This document shows positions 49,427 through 60,167 of a DNA stretch of 64,000 nt, one piece after another. Where the stretch lies: the NCBI GenBank assembly GCA_030750975.1, contig JASMHC010000001.1:248001-312000 (forward strand). Reading direction: 5' to 3'. Every line of letters starts with the position of its first letter. The first letter of the stretch is position 1. A program made the position numbers and the translations under genes. This DNA is from Paracoccaceae bacterium (GTDB taxonomy: Bacteria; Pseudomonadota; Alphaproteobacteria; Rhodobacterales; Rhodobacteraceae). The notes beneath the pieces were generated by a model. The model was given only the letters and a program-made list of their open reading frames with translations, searched no databases and had not been told where the DNA came from.

Positions 49427-51886
49427 ATGCGCTTGTTTCGCTGGTTAATACGGATCAGCACGGCCTTGGCCGTGCTTGCAGGTCTGGCCGTTATATTGGT
49501 CTATTATCTGGCCAGCCGCTCGCTGCCTGAATATGACAAGACACTGGACGTCGCCGGCGTGTCCGCCCCTGTGCGTATTGTGCGGGACACGGCCAACGTG
49601 CCGCATATTTTCGGCGAAACCGACGAGGATGTGTTCTTTGGTCTTGGCTATGTGCATGCTCAGGACCGGTTTTGGCAGATGCTTACCATGCGCCGGACCG
49701 TTCAGGGCCGCCTGTCCGAGATTTTCGGCGAAAGAACAGTGTCCATTGACCGCATCCTGAGACGCCTTGATCTTTATGGCGCGGCTTTGTCTTCGGTCAG
49801 CGCCCAGTCGCCCGAAGCGCTTGCGGCGCTGGAAGCCTATGCCGACGGCGTAAACGCCCGCATCGCCGAGATCAACGAAAGCGCCCTGGGGCGTGGCGCA
49901 CCCGAGATGTTCCTTTTCCCGTCAGCGGTTCCACCCTGGACGCCTGCGGATTCACTGGCCATCATCAAGCTAATGTCGCTTCAACTGTCCAGCCAGTTGG
50001 ATGCGGAAGTATTGCGGGCCAGAACCTCGCTGATGCTTGACGAAGACCGGGTCAAGGACATCCTGCCCGACATCCCCGGTTCAGGTATTATCGCCCTGCC
50101 GGATTTCGCATCGCTTTTCCCCCAGGCGCCGCGTTATGCCGAGGCCGCCCCGATGCCCGATGACGCGATTTCGCCCTTCAACCGGCGACCGCTTGCTGGT
50201 GCCTCGAACGCCTTCGCCGCCGCGCCGTTCCGGACAGCGGCAGGCGGGACTTTGCTGGGCAACGATCCCCATCTGGGATTTTCCGCCCCCAGCACTTGGT
50301 ATCTTGCCCGCGTCGGCCTTCAGACCGGCGACGTAATCGGCGGCACAATTCCGGGCCTGCCTTTGGTGCTGTCGGGGCGTACCGCGAAAACCGGCTGGGG
50401 CCTGACCTCGGCCTATATGGATGATCAGGACGTCTATATCGAGCGTCTCAACCCCGATAACCCGGACGAATATTTGACGCCCGATGGCTACAAACCGTTC
50501 GAGAAACGCTCGACCATCATTGAAATCAAGGATTCCGCGCCTGAAACGCTGACCGTTCTGAATACGGAAAACGGCCCTGTCCTGCCGCCGGACTATTACG
50601 GGCTGGGCACCATTACCCCGCCCGGGCATGTGGCCTCGGTTGCGTGGACGGCGTTTGACACGCAAGACACATCCTTTACCGCTGGCCTCAACATCATGAA
50701 GGCGGGGTCGGTCGACGAGATCATTGAAGCTGGCGAAGACTTTATCACCCCGGCCCAAAATTTGATGATCGTGGACCGCGAAACCATCGCGTTCAAGACA
50801 ATCGGCGCCATGCCGCGCCGGGATGCGCGCCACCAAAGCCAGGGGCGCATGCCGTCGCCCGGGTGGCGGGTTGAAAACCGGTGGAACGGCTATAGCCCCT
50901 ATACCGCCAATCCGGTCTCGATCGCGCCTGAAAGCGGGATTCTGGGCAACACCAACAACAAAACGGTCGAACGCCCCTTCCCGCTGCATGTGTCCTTTGA
51001 ATGGGGCGATACGCAACGCATTCAGCGGTGGCAGCGGCTGATGGAAAGCCGGCCCATTCACACCCGCGAAAGCTTTATCGAAGCGCAACTCGATGCGGTA
51101 TCGGTGACGGCCCGCACGCTGTTGCCTTTGATCGGTGCCGACCTCTGGTTTACCGGCGAAGCTGCCGCCGACGGAACACCGGAATATCTGCGTGAACGGG
51201 CGCTGGCACTGCTGGCCGAGTGGAATGGCGAAATGAACGAGCATTTGCCCGAGCCGCTGATCTATTCCGCCTGGACCCGCGCTTTGCAGGAACGCCTGAT
51301 CCGCGACGAACTGGGACCGCTTGCCAAAGAATACACCCATGTCGAACCGCTGTTTATAGAACGGGTATACCGCGACGTGGACGGTGCTTCGATCTGGTGT
51401 GACGTGATACAAAGCGCCCCGCAGGAAACCTGCACGGATATCGCGCGGCTTGCGCTTGATGATGCGCTTGTGTGGATCACCGACCGGTATGGCGACAACC
51501 TTGAAAGCCTGCGTTGGGGGGATGTGCATGAAGCGGCACAAGACCATCCGATTCTTGGCGAGGTTCCGGTGTTGCGCTATTTCGTGAACATCCGGCAATC
51601 CACCAGCGGTGGCGACAATACGCTGAACCGGGGCCGAACAAGCGGAACTGGGGAAAACCCGTTCCTGAATGTCCACGGCGCAGGCTATCGCGGGGTTTAC
51701 GATTTCGCCGATCCCGACAGTTCGGTTTTTGTTATTTCAACCGGTCAGTCAGGGCACCCGCTGTCGCGTTATTACGATGATCTCGGAGAGCTTTGGCGCA
51801 GGGGCGAATATGTACCGATGAGCCTTGACCCGGAATTGGCCGGGGCGGCCGCCACCGGCGTGACGACCCTTCGGCCAAAGCCGTAA
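49427..51886 (+). CDS. Penicillin acylase-family (Ntn-hydrolase) amidase
   Basis: An 819-aa precursor of the Ntn-hydrolase type, self-cleaved into alpha and beta chains, acting on amides such as penicillins or N-acyl-homoserine lactones. A hydrophobic N-terminal segment (residues 5-28) should export or anchor it. The alpha-chain motif VPHIFGETDEDVFFGLGYVHAQDRFWQM is followed by the cleavage site G-A-S260-N-A, where Ser260 becomes the nucleophile. LLGNDPHLGFSAPSTWY and the late catalytic Asn region (ILGNTNNKTV) are present. Whether it degrades AHL signals cannot be told from sequence. It ends directly against the hflX stop. Confidence 0.9.
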   Translation: MRLFRWLIRISTALAVLAGLAVILVYYLASRSLPEYDKTLDVAGVSAPVRIVRDTANVPHIFGETDEDVFFGLGYVHAQDRFWQMLTMRRTVQGRLSEIFGERTVSIDRILRRLDLYGAALSSVSAQSPEALAALEAYADGVNARIAEINESALGRGAPEMFLFPSAVPPWTPADSLAIIKLMSLQLSSQLDAEVLRARTSLMLDEDRVKDILPDIPGSGIIALPDFASLFPQAPRYAEAAPMPDDAISPFNRRPLAGASNAFAAAPFRTAAGGTLLGNDPHLGFSAPSTWYLARVGLQTGDVIGGTIPGLPLVLSGRTAKTGWGLTSAYMDDQDVYIERLNPDNPDEYLTPDGYKPFEKRSTIIEIKDSAPETLTVLNTENGPVLPPDYYGLGTITPPGHVASVAWTAFDTQDTSFTAGLNIMKAGSVDEIIEAGEDFITPAQNLMIVDRETIAFKTIGAMPRRDARHQSQGRMPSPGWRVENRWNGYSPYTANPVSIAPESGILGNTNNKTVERPFPLHVSFEWGDTQRIQRWQRLMESRPIHTRESFIEAQLDAVSVTARTLLPLIGADLWFTGEAAADGTPEYLRERALALLAEWNGEMNEHLPEPLIYSAWTRALQERLIRDELGPLAKEYTHVEPLFIERVYRDVDGASIWCDVIQSAPQETCTDIARLALDDALVWITDRYGDNLESLRWGDVHEAAQDHPILGEVPVLRYFVNIRQSTSGGDNTLNRGRTSGTGENPFLNVHGAGYRGVYDFADPDSSVFVISTGQSGHPLSRYYDDLGELWRRGEYVPMSLDPELAGAAATGVTTLRPKP

Positions 51887-53161
51887 TCACAATTCGCGAA
51901 AGCGCTTTTCCTGCCGGGCCGTCCAGCGCACCCGCAGGTTAAAGCCGTTTTCATCCTGGGTTTCACGTTCGACGACACCTTGCTCGAACAACCAGGCCCG
52001 TTTGCGGCCTTCGGCGAATGGCAAAACAAGCTCTTGTTCGGTTTTCTTGCCCTCAAGCCTGCTGGTGATGTTTTCAAGCAGATCGTCCAATCCTTCGCCG
52101 GTGATGGCGGACACCATGTGAAGCGTATCTTCACCACCGGCCAGCAAGGACAGTTCAGATCTGTCTTCGGCACCCAACTGGTCAATCTTGTTCCAGACTT
52201 CCAGCTGGGGGCGGTCTTCTTCAACACCCAGCGATTCGAGAATGGCCGACACATCTTCCGCTTGTTCATCCGATTGCGGATGGCTGATATCGCGCACATG
52301 CAGGATCAGATCGGCGGCAAGCACTTCTTCCAGCGTCGCCCGGAAGGCCGCGACAAGTTCGGTCGGCAAATCCGAGATAAAACCCACCGTATCGGACAGG
52401 ATGATCTCTGGCCCATCGGGCAGCTTCACCCCGCGCATGGTCGGATCAAGCGTGGCAAACAACATATCCTTTGCCATCACATCCGCACCGGTCAGACGAT
52501 TGAACAGGGTTGATTTACCGGCATTCGTATAGCCGACAAGGGCGACGATCGGATAGGGCACTTTGGCCCGCGCCGAGCGGTGAAGCTCGCGGGTTTTGAC
52601 GACCTTTGCCAACTGCCTGCGCAGGCGCACAAGCTGTTCATCGATTGCGCGGCGGTCAGCTTCGATCTGGGTTTCACCGGGACCACCGACAAAACCCAAT
52701 CCGCCCCGCTGGCGCTCAAGGTGGGTCCATGCCCGCACCAATCGGGTTCGCTGATAGCTAAGGGCCGCCATTTCAACCTGTAGCACCCCTTCGCGGGTTC
52801 TTGCCCGGTCCGAGAATATTTCAAGGATCAGGCCGGTGCGGTCCAAAAGCTTCACACCCCAGGCTTTTTCCAGATTGCGCTGCTGAACCGGCGTAACCGG
52901 CCCGTCGACCAGCACAAGCGACACTTCTGATTGTTTCAGCAAGTTGCCAAGCTCTTCGATCTTCCCCGAGCCGAAAAGATATCCGGGCTGGGGTTTTTGA
53001 ACCCGCACGACCTGAGACCCCACCACTTCAAGTTCGGGCAGGGCCGAGGCCAATGACACGGCCTCGCTTAATCGGGATGCGGCGTCGCGCCGGTCCCGGT
53101 CGGTCAGAATATCGGGGTGCAGTACATAGGCGCGGGTTACGCCTGTGCTGGTGTCACTCAC
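51887..53161 (-). CDS. hflX: GTPase HflX
   Basis: A 424-aa ribosome-associated GTPase that splits stalled 70S ribosomes under stress. The N-terminal HflX domain is followed by the GTP-binding domain: G1 [10 protein letters not shown]3 DTVGF, G4 NKID. The [15 protein letters not shown] segment before the G domain is diagnostic. It overlaps hfq by 4 bp, the well-known hfq-hflX pair. Confidence 0.96.
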   Translation of the reverse strand: MSDTSTGVTRAYVLHPDILTDRDRRDAASRLSEAVSLASALPELEVVGSQVVRVQKPQPGYLFGSGKIEELGNLLKQSEVSLVLVDGPVTPVQQRNLEKAWGVKLLDRTGLILEIFSDRARTREGVLQVEMAALSYQRTRLVRAWTHLERQRGGLGFVGGPGETQIEADRRAIDEQLVRLRRQLAKVVKTRELHRSARAKVPYPIVALVGYTNAGKSTLFNRLTGADVMAKDMLFATLDPTMRGVKLPDGPEIILSDTVGFISDLPTELVAAFRATLEEVLAADLILHVRDISHPQSDEQAEDVSAILESLGVEEDRPQLEVWNKIDQLGAEDRSELSLLAGGEDTLHMVSAITGEGLDDLLENITSRLEGKKTEQELVLPFAEGRKRAWLFEQGVVERETQDENGFNLRVRWTARQEKRFREL

Positions 53162-53397
53162 TGAGCGTCTTCACCTTCGTAAAGACTGATCGGCTGGGCC
53201 GGCATGATGGTCGAAATCGCGTGCTTGTAAACAAGCTGCGATTGGCCGTCTCGGCGCAGCAGAACGCAGAAATTATCAAACCAGGTGATCACGCCCTGCA
53301 ATTTCACACCGTTGATCAAAAAGATCGTAACGGGGATTTTTGTCTTACGGACGTGGTTCAGAAATGCGTCTTGTAGATTTTGCTTATCGGAAGCCAT
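53158..53397 (-). CDS. hfq: RNA chaperone Hfq
   Basis: A 79-aa hexameric Sm-like protein that pairs small RNAs with target mRNAs. The N-terminal [13 protein letters not shown] helix, the Sm1 strands ([21 protein letters not shown]) and the Sm2 motif YKHAIST are intact; the C-terminal tail is short, as in alphaproteobacteria. The ATG at 53397 is chosen over the long upstream frame, which has no coding character. A 127-bp gap to trkH probably carries its own promoter. Confidence 0.97.
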   Translation of the reverse strand: MASDKQNLQDAFLNHVRKTKIPVTIFLINGVKLQGVITWFDNFCVLLRRDGQSQLVYKHAISTIMPAQPISLYEGEDAQ

Positions 53398-53524
53398 TAA
53401 AATCGCCTTTGTTCTTGCTCTTGTCGATTGTGTTTCCGTGACACGCCCCGAGTATGGGGGGAGTATGCCCAAACTTCCAGCCCCCATTTCGCAAAGAATT
53501 CCCGTGCCGCTGCGGAAATTTTCA

Positions 53525-55024
53525 TCATCCGCGCCAAAAATCAGGATTGAACAAAGCAATCAGCGCCAAAGCCTCAAGCCGGCCAATGACCATGGTCGCC
53601 ATCAAAATGGCCTGTGCCAATGGTTCCAGATCACCGATCAGGATCGGCTCGACCCCTGCATAGGTCGCCAGCGGGCCGGTTGTGGACAAGGCCGAAACCG
53701 CCAATATCGCCGCCTGTTCGAACCCGACACCCAACAGACTGAGGCCGGTCATGACCACAGCCAGCGTCACGGCGAACAGCATGAAAAAAATCCACGCAAT
53801 ATGGGTGCCCTCACGGGTGATCCTTCTGCCCCGAATGCCGCCCTGCCCGATCGCCGAAGGATAGACCAGCCGGTCCATTTCCCGCATGCCTTGACCAAAC
53901 AGCGCATAAACACGCAACAGTTTCACGCCGCCCGCTGTCGTCGCGACCCCTCCGCCGACAATGGCCAGTCCGATCAGCACGATCTCCATCGTGCCATGAC
54001 CGGACCAAGCCGATGCCATGGACCAGTTTTGCGACACGAACCCCGTTGTCGTAAGGAAAGACAGTGTGGTGAAAACACCCCCCCAGATCGCCCCGACCAA
54101 GGATCCGTCAGCGGCGTCAAGTGCCGCCAGCCAGTGACGGGCCAGGATCAGGGTCGGGACAAGTATGATGACGGCCACACCGATGCGAAACTCCCGGTCA
54201 TGCCAAAGCCCCTGCCCCTGAGGATGGTCCGGCAGCAGCGTCATGCGCGACAACCCGGCGAACAGAAAAACAAACATCAGGAATTCGGGCAAAACCCCGG
54301 TCGGCGTGTTCTCTAATCCGCCCAAAGGCGAAATACCGGACGTCGAAAGGATCGACATTGCGTGGCTAAGCGCAACGGTGACATCCTGACCGGTGACAAA
54401 AAGGCCAAACCACAAAATCATGGTCAGCCCGAAATACACCGGAAAGATTTTCTGCGACCAGCGGCCGATACGGGCATTTGCCCCTTCCCTGACCTCGGAT
54501 TGGGTAAGACGCCCCAAATCCCGCGTGCCCTTCATCGCCCCAAGAACTTCGTAACCGCCAAGATGCATTGGGGCCAGAATGGCCGCAGCGGCCACCAGCA
54601 TGACATACCCCCCCAGCCAGGCAACCTCGGCCCGCCACAAATGAAGCGTAGGCGAAATCGCCTTCGGGTCTGCAAAGATGCTGGCACCGGTTGTGGTAAA
54701 GCTCGACACCATTTCGAAATAGGCTTCGAAATAGGTCAGGTTGCCAGCCGCCTCTTGAAAGGGAATGGCCATCAGCAACGGCAGGCCGACAAAGGCCCCG
54801 AACAGAATAAGCAACTGGTCCCGCTGGCTAAGGGCGGATCTGGTGTGCTTTTGAAGCGCAATGCCGACAAAGGATGCGACAAGGATCAGCAACAAAGCGG
54901 CATAAAAGAAAATGCGGGACTCCGAAAATTCGCCCAGTGCCAGCGCATGCACGGATGGCACCAGCATGGCCAGACCGGTCTGGAATACCAGAACCAGAAA
55001 CAAGGGATAGCGAGACAGAAACAT
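53525..55024 (-). CDS. trkH: Trk-type potassium uptake membrane protein TrkH
   Basis: A 499-aa membrane protein with about ten hydrophobic helices and pore-loop motifs of the TrkH/Ktr type, including FTTTGASIF near residue 111 and [11 protein letters not shown] further on. It conducts K+ into the cell and needs TrkA for gating. I chose the ATG at 55024 ([12 protein letters not shown]) since the longer frame to 55084 overlaps trkA. It follows trkA by 10 bp, so TrkA and TrkH are expressed together. Confidence 0.93.
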   Translation of the reverse strand: MFLSRYPLFLVLVFQTGLAMLVPSVHALALGEFSESRIFFYAALLLILVASFVGIALQKHTRSALSQRDQLLILFGAFVGLPLLMAIPFQEAAGNLTYFEAYFEMVSSFTTTGASIFADPKAISPTLHLWRAEVAWLGGYVMLVAAAAILAPMHLGGYEVLGAMKGTRDLGRLTQSEVREGANARIGRWSQKIFPVYFGLTMILWFGLFVTGQDVTVALSHAMSILSTSGISPLGGLENTPTGVLPEFLMFVFLFAGLSRMTLLPDHPQGQGLWHDREFRIGVAVIILVPTLILARHWLAALDAADGSLVGAIWGGVFTTLSFLTTTGFVSQNWSMASAWSGHGTMEIVLIGLAIVGGGVATTAGGVKLLRVYALFGQGMREMDRLVYPSAIGQGGIRGRRITREGTHIAWIFFMLFAVTLAVVMTGLSLLGVGFEQAAILAVSALSTTGPLATYAGVEPILIGDLEPLAQAILMATMVIGRLEALALIALFNPDFWRG

Positions 55025-55034
55025 CGCACCGGTC

Positions 55035-56414
55035 CTAAAAGAAGTCGATCGTAACCTGCAACAGGCGCTCGACTTCAGGCACATCCGTGGACAGGCTGAA
55101 CATCAGCAGCACATCATCAGATTCGACCTTCGTGCCACCGGTCGGCCGCTTGATTTCTCCGTCCGATTTCTGGATCAACCCGACAAGCACACCTTCGGGA
55201 AAATCAATATCCCGAAGATTTTTGCCCGCCATGGGCGAGGTGGAAAGAACATGGGCCTCGATCAATTCGGCCTCGGCGTCGCCCACAGAATACACACCGC
55301 GCACCCGACCGTGCCGGACATGTTTCAGAATGGACGACACGGTTGTGGAGCGTGGGTTGATAAAGGCGTCAATCCCCAATGGAGCCATAAGCGGTCCCAA
55401 TGACGCATCGTTGACCAGCGCGATGCTCATTGGGCAGCCCAATGCCTTTGCCCGAACAGCCGCCAGCATGTTGGTTTTATCGTCATCCGTCACCGTCAGA
55501 ACAGCGCTGGCCCTGTCGATATTGGCCTCATTCAAAAGCGCCGGATCAAGGCCGTCCCCGTTCAGAACAATCGTTCGCTCAAGCGCATCAGCCGCCCGTT
55601 CGGCAGCACCCCGATCGCGTTCGATCACCTTGGCGCGGATACGGTCGGCGCGGCTTTCCAAAGCTTCGGCCACTGCCAGCCCGACATTGCCGCCACCAAT
55701 CACGATCACGCGATCCTGCTTTTGCATTTTCTTGCCAAAAATCTCCATTGTCCGGCTCACATCTTCCTGAGCGGCAAGAAAATAGCAGTCATCCCCGACA
55801 AAAACCTGATCACCCGGTTCCGGTGCGAACAACACGCCTTCGCGGCGCACTCCGACAACAAAGGCTTTCAGCGTCGAAAACAGATCGGTCAATTGCCGCA
55901 ACGGCGTGTTGACCACCGGGCAGTCTTCTTCAATCCGAATGCCAATCAGGCGCGCTTTGCCGTCCAGAAATGTCTCGGTATCAAAGGCGGTCGGAAATTC
56001 CAGCCGCTGCAAGGCGGCTTCGGCTACTTCGCGTTCTGGGCTGATGACCACGTCAATCGGCATGTGGTCGCGCCGATACAGATCGGAATAAATCGCGTTC
56101 AGATAGCTTTGCGACCGCAAACGCGCGATTTTCCTTGGCACGGCAAAAACCGAATGCGCAACCTGGCAAGTCACCATATTCACTTCGTCCGAATGGGTGG
56201 CCGCGATCACCATATCGGAATCCCGTGCACCGGCCATGTCCAGAATATCAGGATACGAGGCGAACCCGGTGATCCCCTGAACGTCCAGCGTGTCGGTTGC
56301 CCGCCGCACCAGATCGGGGTTGTTGTCGACGATGGTCACGTCGTTCTTTTCTCCGGACAAGTGGCGGGCGATTTGCCAGCCCACCTGCCCCGCGCCGCAA
56401 ATGATGACTTTCAT
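55035..56414 (-). CDS. trkA: Trk system potassium transporter TrkA
   Basis: A 459-aa peripheral gating subunit with two tandem NAD-binding RCK units: IICGAGQVGWQIARHLSG (residues 4-21) and VIGGGNVGLAVAEALES (about 238-254), each followed by a C-terminal ligand domain. It is 59 bp downstream of ntrX; the trkA-after-ntrX order is common in alphaproteobacteria and suggests that ionic balance and nitrogen/redox signalling are regulated together. Confidence 0.95.
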   Translation of the reverse strand: MKVIICGAGQVGWQIARHLSGEKNDVTIVDNNPDLVRRATDTLDVQGITGFASYPDILDMAGARDSDMVIAATHSDEVNMVTCQVAHSVFAVPRKIARLRSQSYLNAIYSDLYRRDHMPIDVVISPEREVAEAALQRLEFPTAFDTETFLDGKARLIGIRIEEDCPVVNTPLRQLTDLFSTLKAFVVGVRREGVLFAPEPGDQVFVGDDCYFLAAQEDVSRTMEIFGKKMQKQDRVIVIGGGNVGLAVAEALESRADRIRAKVIERDRGAAERAADALERTIVLNGDGLDPALLNEANIDRASAVLTVTDDDKTNMLAAVRAKALGCPMSIALVNDASLGPLMAPLGIDAFINPRSTTVSSILKHVRHGRVRGVYSVGDAEAELIEAHVLSTSPMAGKNLRDIDFPEGVLVGLIQKSDGEIKRPTGGTKVESDDVLLMFSLSTDVPEVERLLQVTIDFF

Positions 56415-56473
56415 TTCAGACGTCTCCGACCAATGCTGCGTAAGCGTTGTCAGATGCCGAGGGCGGGGTCAAT

Positions 56474-57865
56474 TCAATTGTCTGCTGCATCATTTGCGGA
56501 TTTTTTCCCGATATTGACCACGTTCAGCGACTTGAGCTTGCGATGCAAAGCGCTGCGTTCCATGCCGACGAATTGGGCGGTGCGGCTGATATTGCCGCCG
56601 AAACGGTTGATCTGTGTCATCAGATATTCCCGTTCAAATGCCTCGCGCGCTTCGCGAAGCGGTAATGTCGCGATATTGCCGGACAGCACAACCCGATCCT
56701 CGCTGTCCCGGCTTGCTTCGGTGCCGGAGAAATCACCCGCCTCGATGGCACCGCTGCCATCCGACAGGATCAGAACACGTTCGATCAGGTTTCGCAGCTC
56801 CCGCACATTGCCCGGCCATCTGCGTGTCTGAAGCAAGGTGATGGCTTCATCGGAAATTTCGCGCCGCGCCAGGCCTTGCTCGTTATGAAACAATCCAATG
56901 AAATGCTCGGCCAATTGGCGGATATCCTCGCGCCGCTCTTCCAAAGACGGAATGCGGATCGGCACCACGTTCAGCCGATGATAAAGCTCCTGACGGAACA
57001 GCCCTGCCTCGATCAAAGCCTCAAGATCCCTGCTGGATGCCGAGATCACACGAAGATCAACCTCTATCTTTTTGTTACCGCCCACTCTTTTGAAGCTTTG
57101 GTCAACCAGCACCCGAAGGATTTTCGATTGCGCCCCAAGCGGCATATCGGCAATTTCGTCAAAGAAAATGACACCCCCATTGGCCTGTTCAAGTAATCCA
57201 GGTTCGGTTGTGCCCGAGACTTCCTGCCCGAACAACATAATCTCTGCCCGATCCGGTTCGACCGAGGCGCAATTGACCAAAACAAATGGCGCATGTGCCC
57301 GGTCCGATTTCAGGTGAACATAGCGTGCCGCAATTTCCTTTCCTGATCCCGAGCCGCCAAACAGCATCACGCGGCCGTTTGATTTCGTCACTTTGTCGAG
57401 CTGTGATTTCAGGTGCTTGAACGACGCGCTTTCACCGATCATCGGCGAACCGACTGTGCTATCCTTGCGCTTCAGCTCGATATTTTCATGCCGAAGCTTG
57501 CTGGTTTCCATCGCCCGCCGGATCACTACCAGCAATTGGTCAATATTGAACGGCTTTTCGATAAAATCATAGGCGCCCTGTTTGATAGCCGCGACCGCGA
57601 TTTCTATATTTCCGTGCCCTGAAATAATCACCACAGGAACCGAAGGGTGGTTCTGCTTGACGTATTTCAGGATATCAATCCCGTCCATCTTGCTGTCCTT
57701 CAGCCAGATATCAAGGATCAGCAAAGAGGGTGGCCGATGCTCGATCGCCTCGATGCAATCCTCAGATGTGCCGGCCAGACGCGGCTCAAACCCTTCGTCC
57801 TGAAGAATGTCGCCGATCAGGTGGCGGATGTCTTTTTCGTCATCAACGACAAGAATATCGTTCAT
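56474..57865 (-). CDS. ntrX: Response regulator NtrX (lacks the sigma-54 GAFTGA loop)
   Basis: A 463-aa NtrC-type regulator. The receiver has Asp52 in LILDIW and KPF at residues 104-106. The AAA+ domain has an altered Walker A, LFGGSGSGKE (168-177; usual form GESGTGKE), and Walker B FFDEIAD. Where GAFTGA should be (about residues 212-230) the sequence is FGQEVSGTTEPGLLEQANG, without the loop, so sigma-54 activation is unlikely. A Fis-type HTH ends the protein (GGNISRTAQFVGMERSALHRKL). It is 2 bp after ntrY. NtrYX in alphaproteobacteria affects nitrogen, redox and cell-envelope functions. Confidence 0.95.
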   Translation of the reverse strand: MNDILVVDDEKDIRHLIGDILQDEGFEPRLAGTSEDCIEAIEHRPPSLLILDIWLKDSKMDGIDILKYVKQNHPSVPVVIISGHGNIEIAVAAIKQGAYDFIEKPFNIDQLLVVIRRAMETSKLRHENIELKRKDSTVGSPMIGESASFKHLKSQLDKVTKSNGRVMLFGGSGSGKEIAARYVHLKSDRAHAPFVLVNCASVEPDRAEIMLFGQEVSGTTEPGLLEQANGGVIFFDEIADMPLGAQSKILRVLVDQSFKRVGGNKKIEVDLRVISASSRDLEALIEAGLFRQELYHRLNVVPIRIPSLEERREDIRQLAEHFIGLFHNEQGLARREISDEAITLLQTRRWPGNVRELRNLIERVLILSDGSGAIEAGDFSGTEASRDSEDRVVLSGNIATLPLREAREAFEREYLMTQINRFGGNISRTAQFVGMERSALHRKLKSLNVVNIGKKSANDAADN

Positions 57866-57867
57866 TG

Positions 57868-60153
57868 CTATTTGGTTCCGTCGATAGTCTCGGTTTCGTT
57901 CAGCGGAAGATGAATGATGGCCATTGCCCCCTGATGGGTGCAGCCGTCAAACGGATCAGCACTTTCAAGTTGAAGTGTACCCCCATGATCTTCCACGATT
58001 TTCTTGACAATTGGCAACCCAAGGCCCGTGCCTTCGGCGCGCGTGGTATAATATGGCTCAAACAGTTTGGTGCGATCTTCGGGAAGACCGACACCATTGT
58101 CTGCGATTGTCAGCTTCGCATCCTTTTCACCGACCTTAAGCGTTACTTTTATTTCACCATGAAAGCCGTTGCCCTCATTTTGCTGTTTTCTTTCAACGCT
58201 TTCAGCCGCGTTCTTCAACAGGTTTGTTAAGACCTGACTTATCATTGTCGGGTCAAGAACGGCCATGGAAGCACCGTCAGGCAAAGACACCGCGTATCTG
58301 ATAGCCGTGAAATTGCTGCTTTGAAGCGTGACGGCGCTGGAAATCAGCGCGTTCAGATCGGCCGAAACCTTGGACGGTTCCGGCATTCGCGCAAACTTGG
58401 AAAATTCATCAACAATGCGGCGCAAATCATTGGTTTGGCGGACAATTACGTCGGTCAACTCGGAAAGCGTGTGTTGATCTTCCTGCGCAAGCAACGCTGT
58501 GTATTTTCGGCGAATACGCTCGGCCGACAATTGGATCGGGGTCAGCGGGTTTTTGATCTCGTGGGCAATGCGCCGCGCCACATCTCCCCAAGCGGCCATG
58601 CGCTGTGCCGATACAAGATTGGTCACATCGTCAAACGCAATCACATAACCCTCTGCCCCGCCTTCTTCGTTCAGACGTCGCGACATGCGCACCAACAGAA
58701 TCTCGAGCTTTCCACCCCGAGAAACCCGGACTTCGCCCTGAAGCACGTCACGGCCCGTGGAAATCAGTTCGCTGAACATTGCCGCGAATTCCGGTACAGT
58801 TTCCGAAATTTTCCGATGGCTGCCCGCGTCCCTGATATCAAGCAGACGTTCAGCCGAGCGGTTGGCAAAATCAACCTGCCCTTCCGCGTCAAGTCCGAGA
58901 ACACCTGATGTGACCGAGCTGAGCACGGAATCAAACAATCGCCGCCGACGTTCGTTCTGATTTGAGGTTTCAATCAGCTTGCCGCGCTGATCCTTCAAAT
59001 CACGGGTCATCTGGTTGAAGTACCGGCCAAGCATCGCGAATTCGTCGTCATGGGATTCTTCCGGCACGCTTGTGTCCAATTCCCCTTCGCCCACGCGCTG
59101 CACCGCGTTTGCAAGGCGGCCCACGGGGCGGGCAAGCTGTTCGGAGAACCAAAGTGCGGCCCAGATCGATGACAGGATAACAATCAATGCAAACCCGATA
59201 TAAATCAGGCCGAATTCAAACAAGAGCTGCCCCCTGTCGCTTTCAAGCTGCTCATAAAGGCTGACGGTTTGTTTGGTTTCGTCCAGCAGGTTCAGGATTT
59301 CCCCGTCTACTTCGCGGCTGACATAAAGATAGCGATCCACGTAAGCCGTCAGCGGAACGATGGCGCGGAATTCGTTGATGTCCCAATCTTCGATAACATG
59401 GGCACCCTCGGTCAGGGCCATGTTGATCTGCTCTTCGCGGGGTTGCTCGAAATCAAACAGATAGGAGCGTTCGCCACGGGTGCGAAGTTCACCGGTGCTG
59501 TCGATGATGAAAGCCTCTTTCAGGCCACGCTGGATGCCGTTTTGGCCCAGAACCAGATTCTCTCGAAGTGAGCGGCCATTGTTGCGGGTTCGGTCCAGAA
59601 ACCGCGCCAGTGCCTGACTGTCGGCCAAAAGTGCGTCCCGGTGTTCATCCTCATAGGCCTGCGCCGCGGCAAGCGAGGTGGTGAGCACGCGCTGAACACG
59701 TTCGGAAAACCACCCTTCGAGACCAAAGTTCACCGTCACCACCGCAAAAACGGCGACGATGATGGTCGGAAGCAAGGCAAGCGTGGCGAAAAAACGGGTC
59801 AGTCTGAGATGCAGCTTGGAACCGGCGGACCGCGCCCTTCGGGCCAGAAACAGCGAAACAACCCGATGCAGCACCAGCGCTGCAAGCGCGATGACATAAA
59901 CGAGGTCTGCAAGCAGGACAAATCGCAAAGCCGGTGATGCACTGCCGTGATCCAACGGGCCAAGCACGAGGAATGTTGCCAAAGCAAGGATCGGACCCAT
60001 GATCGCAACCGACATGGTTGCGATCGTGCCCATGCGCTTTTGAAACCGTAACGCGCGTGCCCTGTTTCTGGCTTTGCGCTGTCCGGCAATCTGACCGGTC
60101 TGAGCCAAATCCTGCCCCGTAAATTCCAACTTCGCGTGTTGCCGCGCAACCAC
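57868..60153 (-). CDS. ntrY: Sensor histidine kinase NtrY
   Basis: A 761-aa membrane kinase, partner of NtrX. Several membrane helices lie in the first 150 residues, then a periplasmic region, another helix near residue 320, a HAMP domain (LARPVGRLANAVQRVGEGELD), a PAS domain, a HisKA domain with His531 in [10 protein letters not shown], and an HATPase with ADNGVGLP and GTGLGLPI. The start is a GTG at 60153, 14 bp after the ntrC stop. No ATG gives a better start. Confidence 0.94.
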   Translation of the reverse strand: MVARQHAKLEFTGQDLAQTGQIAGQRKARNRARALRFQKRMGTIATMSVAIMGPILALATFLVLGPLDHGSASPALRFVLLADLVYVIALAALVLHRVVSLFLARRARSAGSKLHLRLTRFFATLALLPTIIVAVFAVVTVNFGLEGWFSERVQRVLTTSLAAAQAYEDEHRDALLADSQALARFLDRTRNNGRSLRENLVLGQNGIQRGLKEAFIIDSTGELRTRGERSYLFDFEQPREEQINMALTEGAHVIEDWDINEFRAIVPLTAYVDRYLYVSREVDGEILNLLDETKQTVSLYEQLESDRGQLLFEFGLIYIGFALIVILSSIWAALWFSEQLARPVGRLANAVQRVGEGELDTSVPEESHDDEFAMLGRYFNQMTRDLKDQRGKLIETSNQNERRRRLFDSVLSSVTSGVLGLDAEGQVDFANRSAERLLDIRDAGSHRKISETVPEFAAMFSELISTGRDVLQGEVRVSRGGKLEILLVRMSRRLNEEGGAEGYVIAFDDVTNLVSAQRMAAWGDVARRIAHEIKNPLTPIQLSAERIRRKYTALLAQEDQHTLSELTDVIVRQTNDLRRIVDEFSKFARMPEPSKVSADLNALISSAVTLQSSNFTAIRYAVSLPDGASMAVLDPTMISQVLTNLLKNAAESVERKQQNEGNGFHGEIKVTLKVGEKDAKLTIADNGVGLPEDRTKLFEPYYTTRAEGTGLGLPIVKKIVEDHGGTLQLESADPFDGCTHQGAMAIIHLPLNETETIDGTK

Positions 60154-60167
60154 GCACTGTTGCCTAT

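Noticed and set aside
50081-51676. A 531-codon (-) frame opposite the penicillin acylase gene
   Set aside because: It is a long antisense shadow of a codon-biased gene, with no recognisable domain and no start signal.
55722-56831. A 369-codon + frame opposite trkA and ntrX
   Set aside because: It spans parts of two well-supported genes on the other strand and shows no domain.
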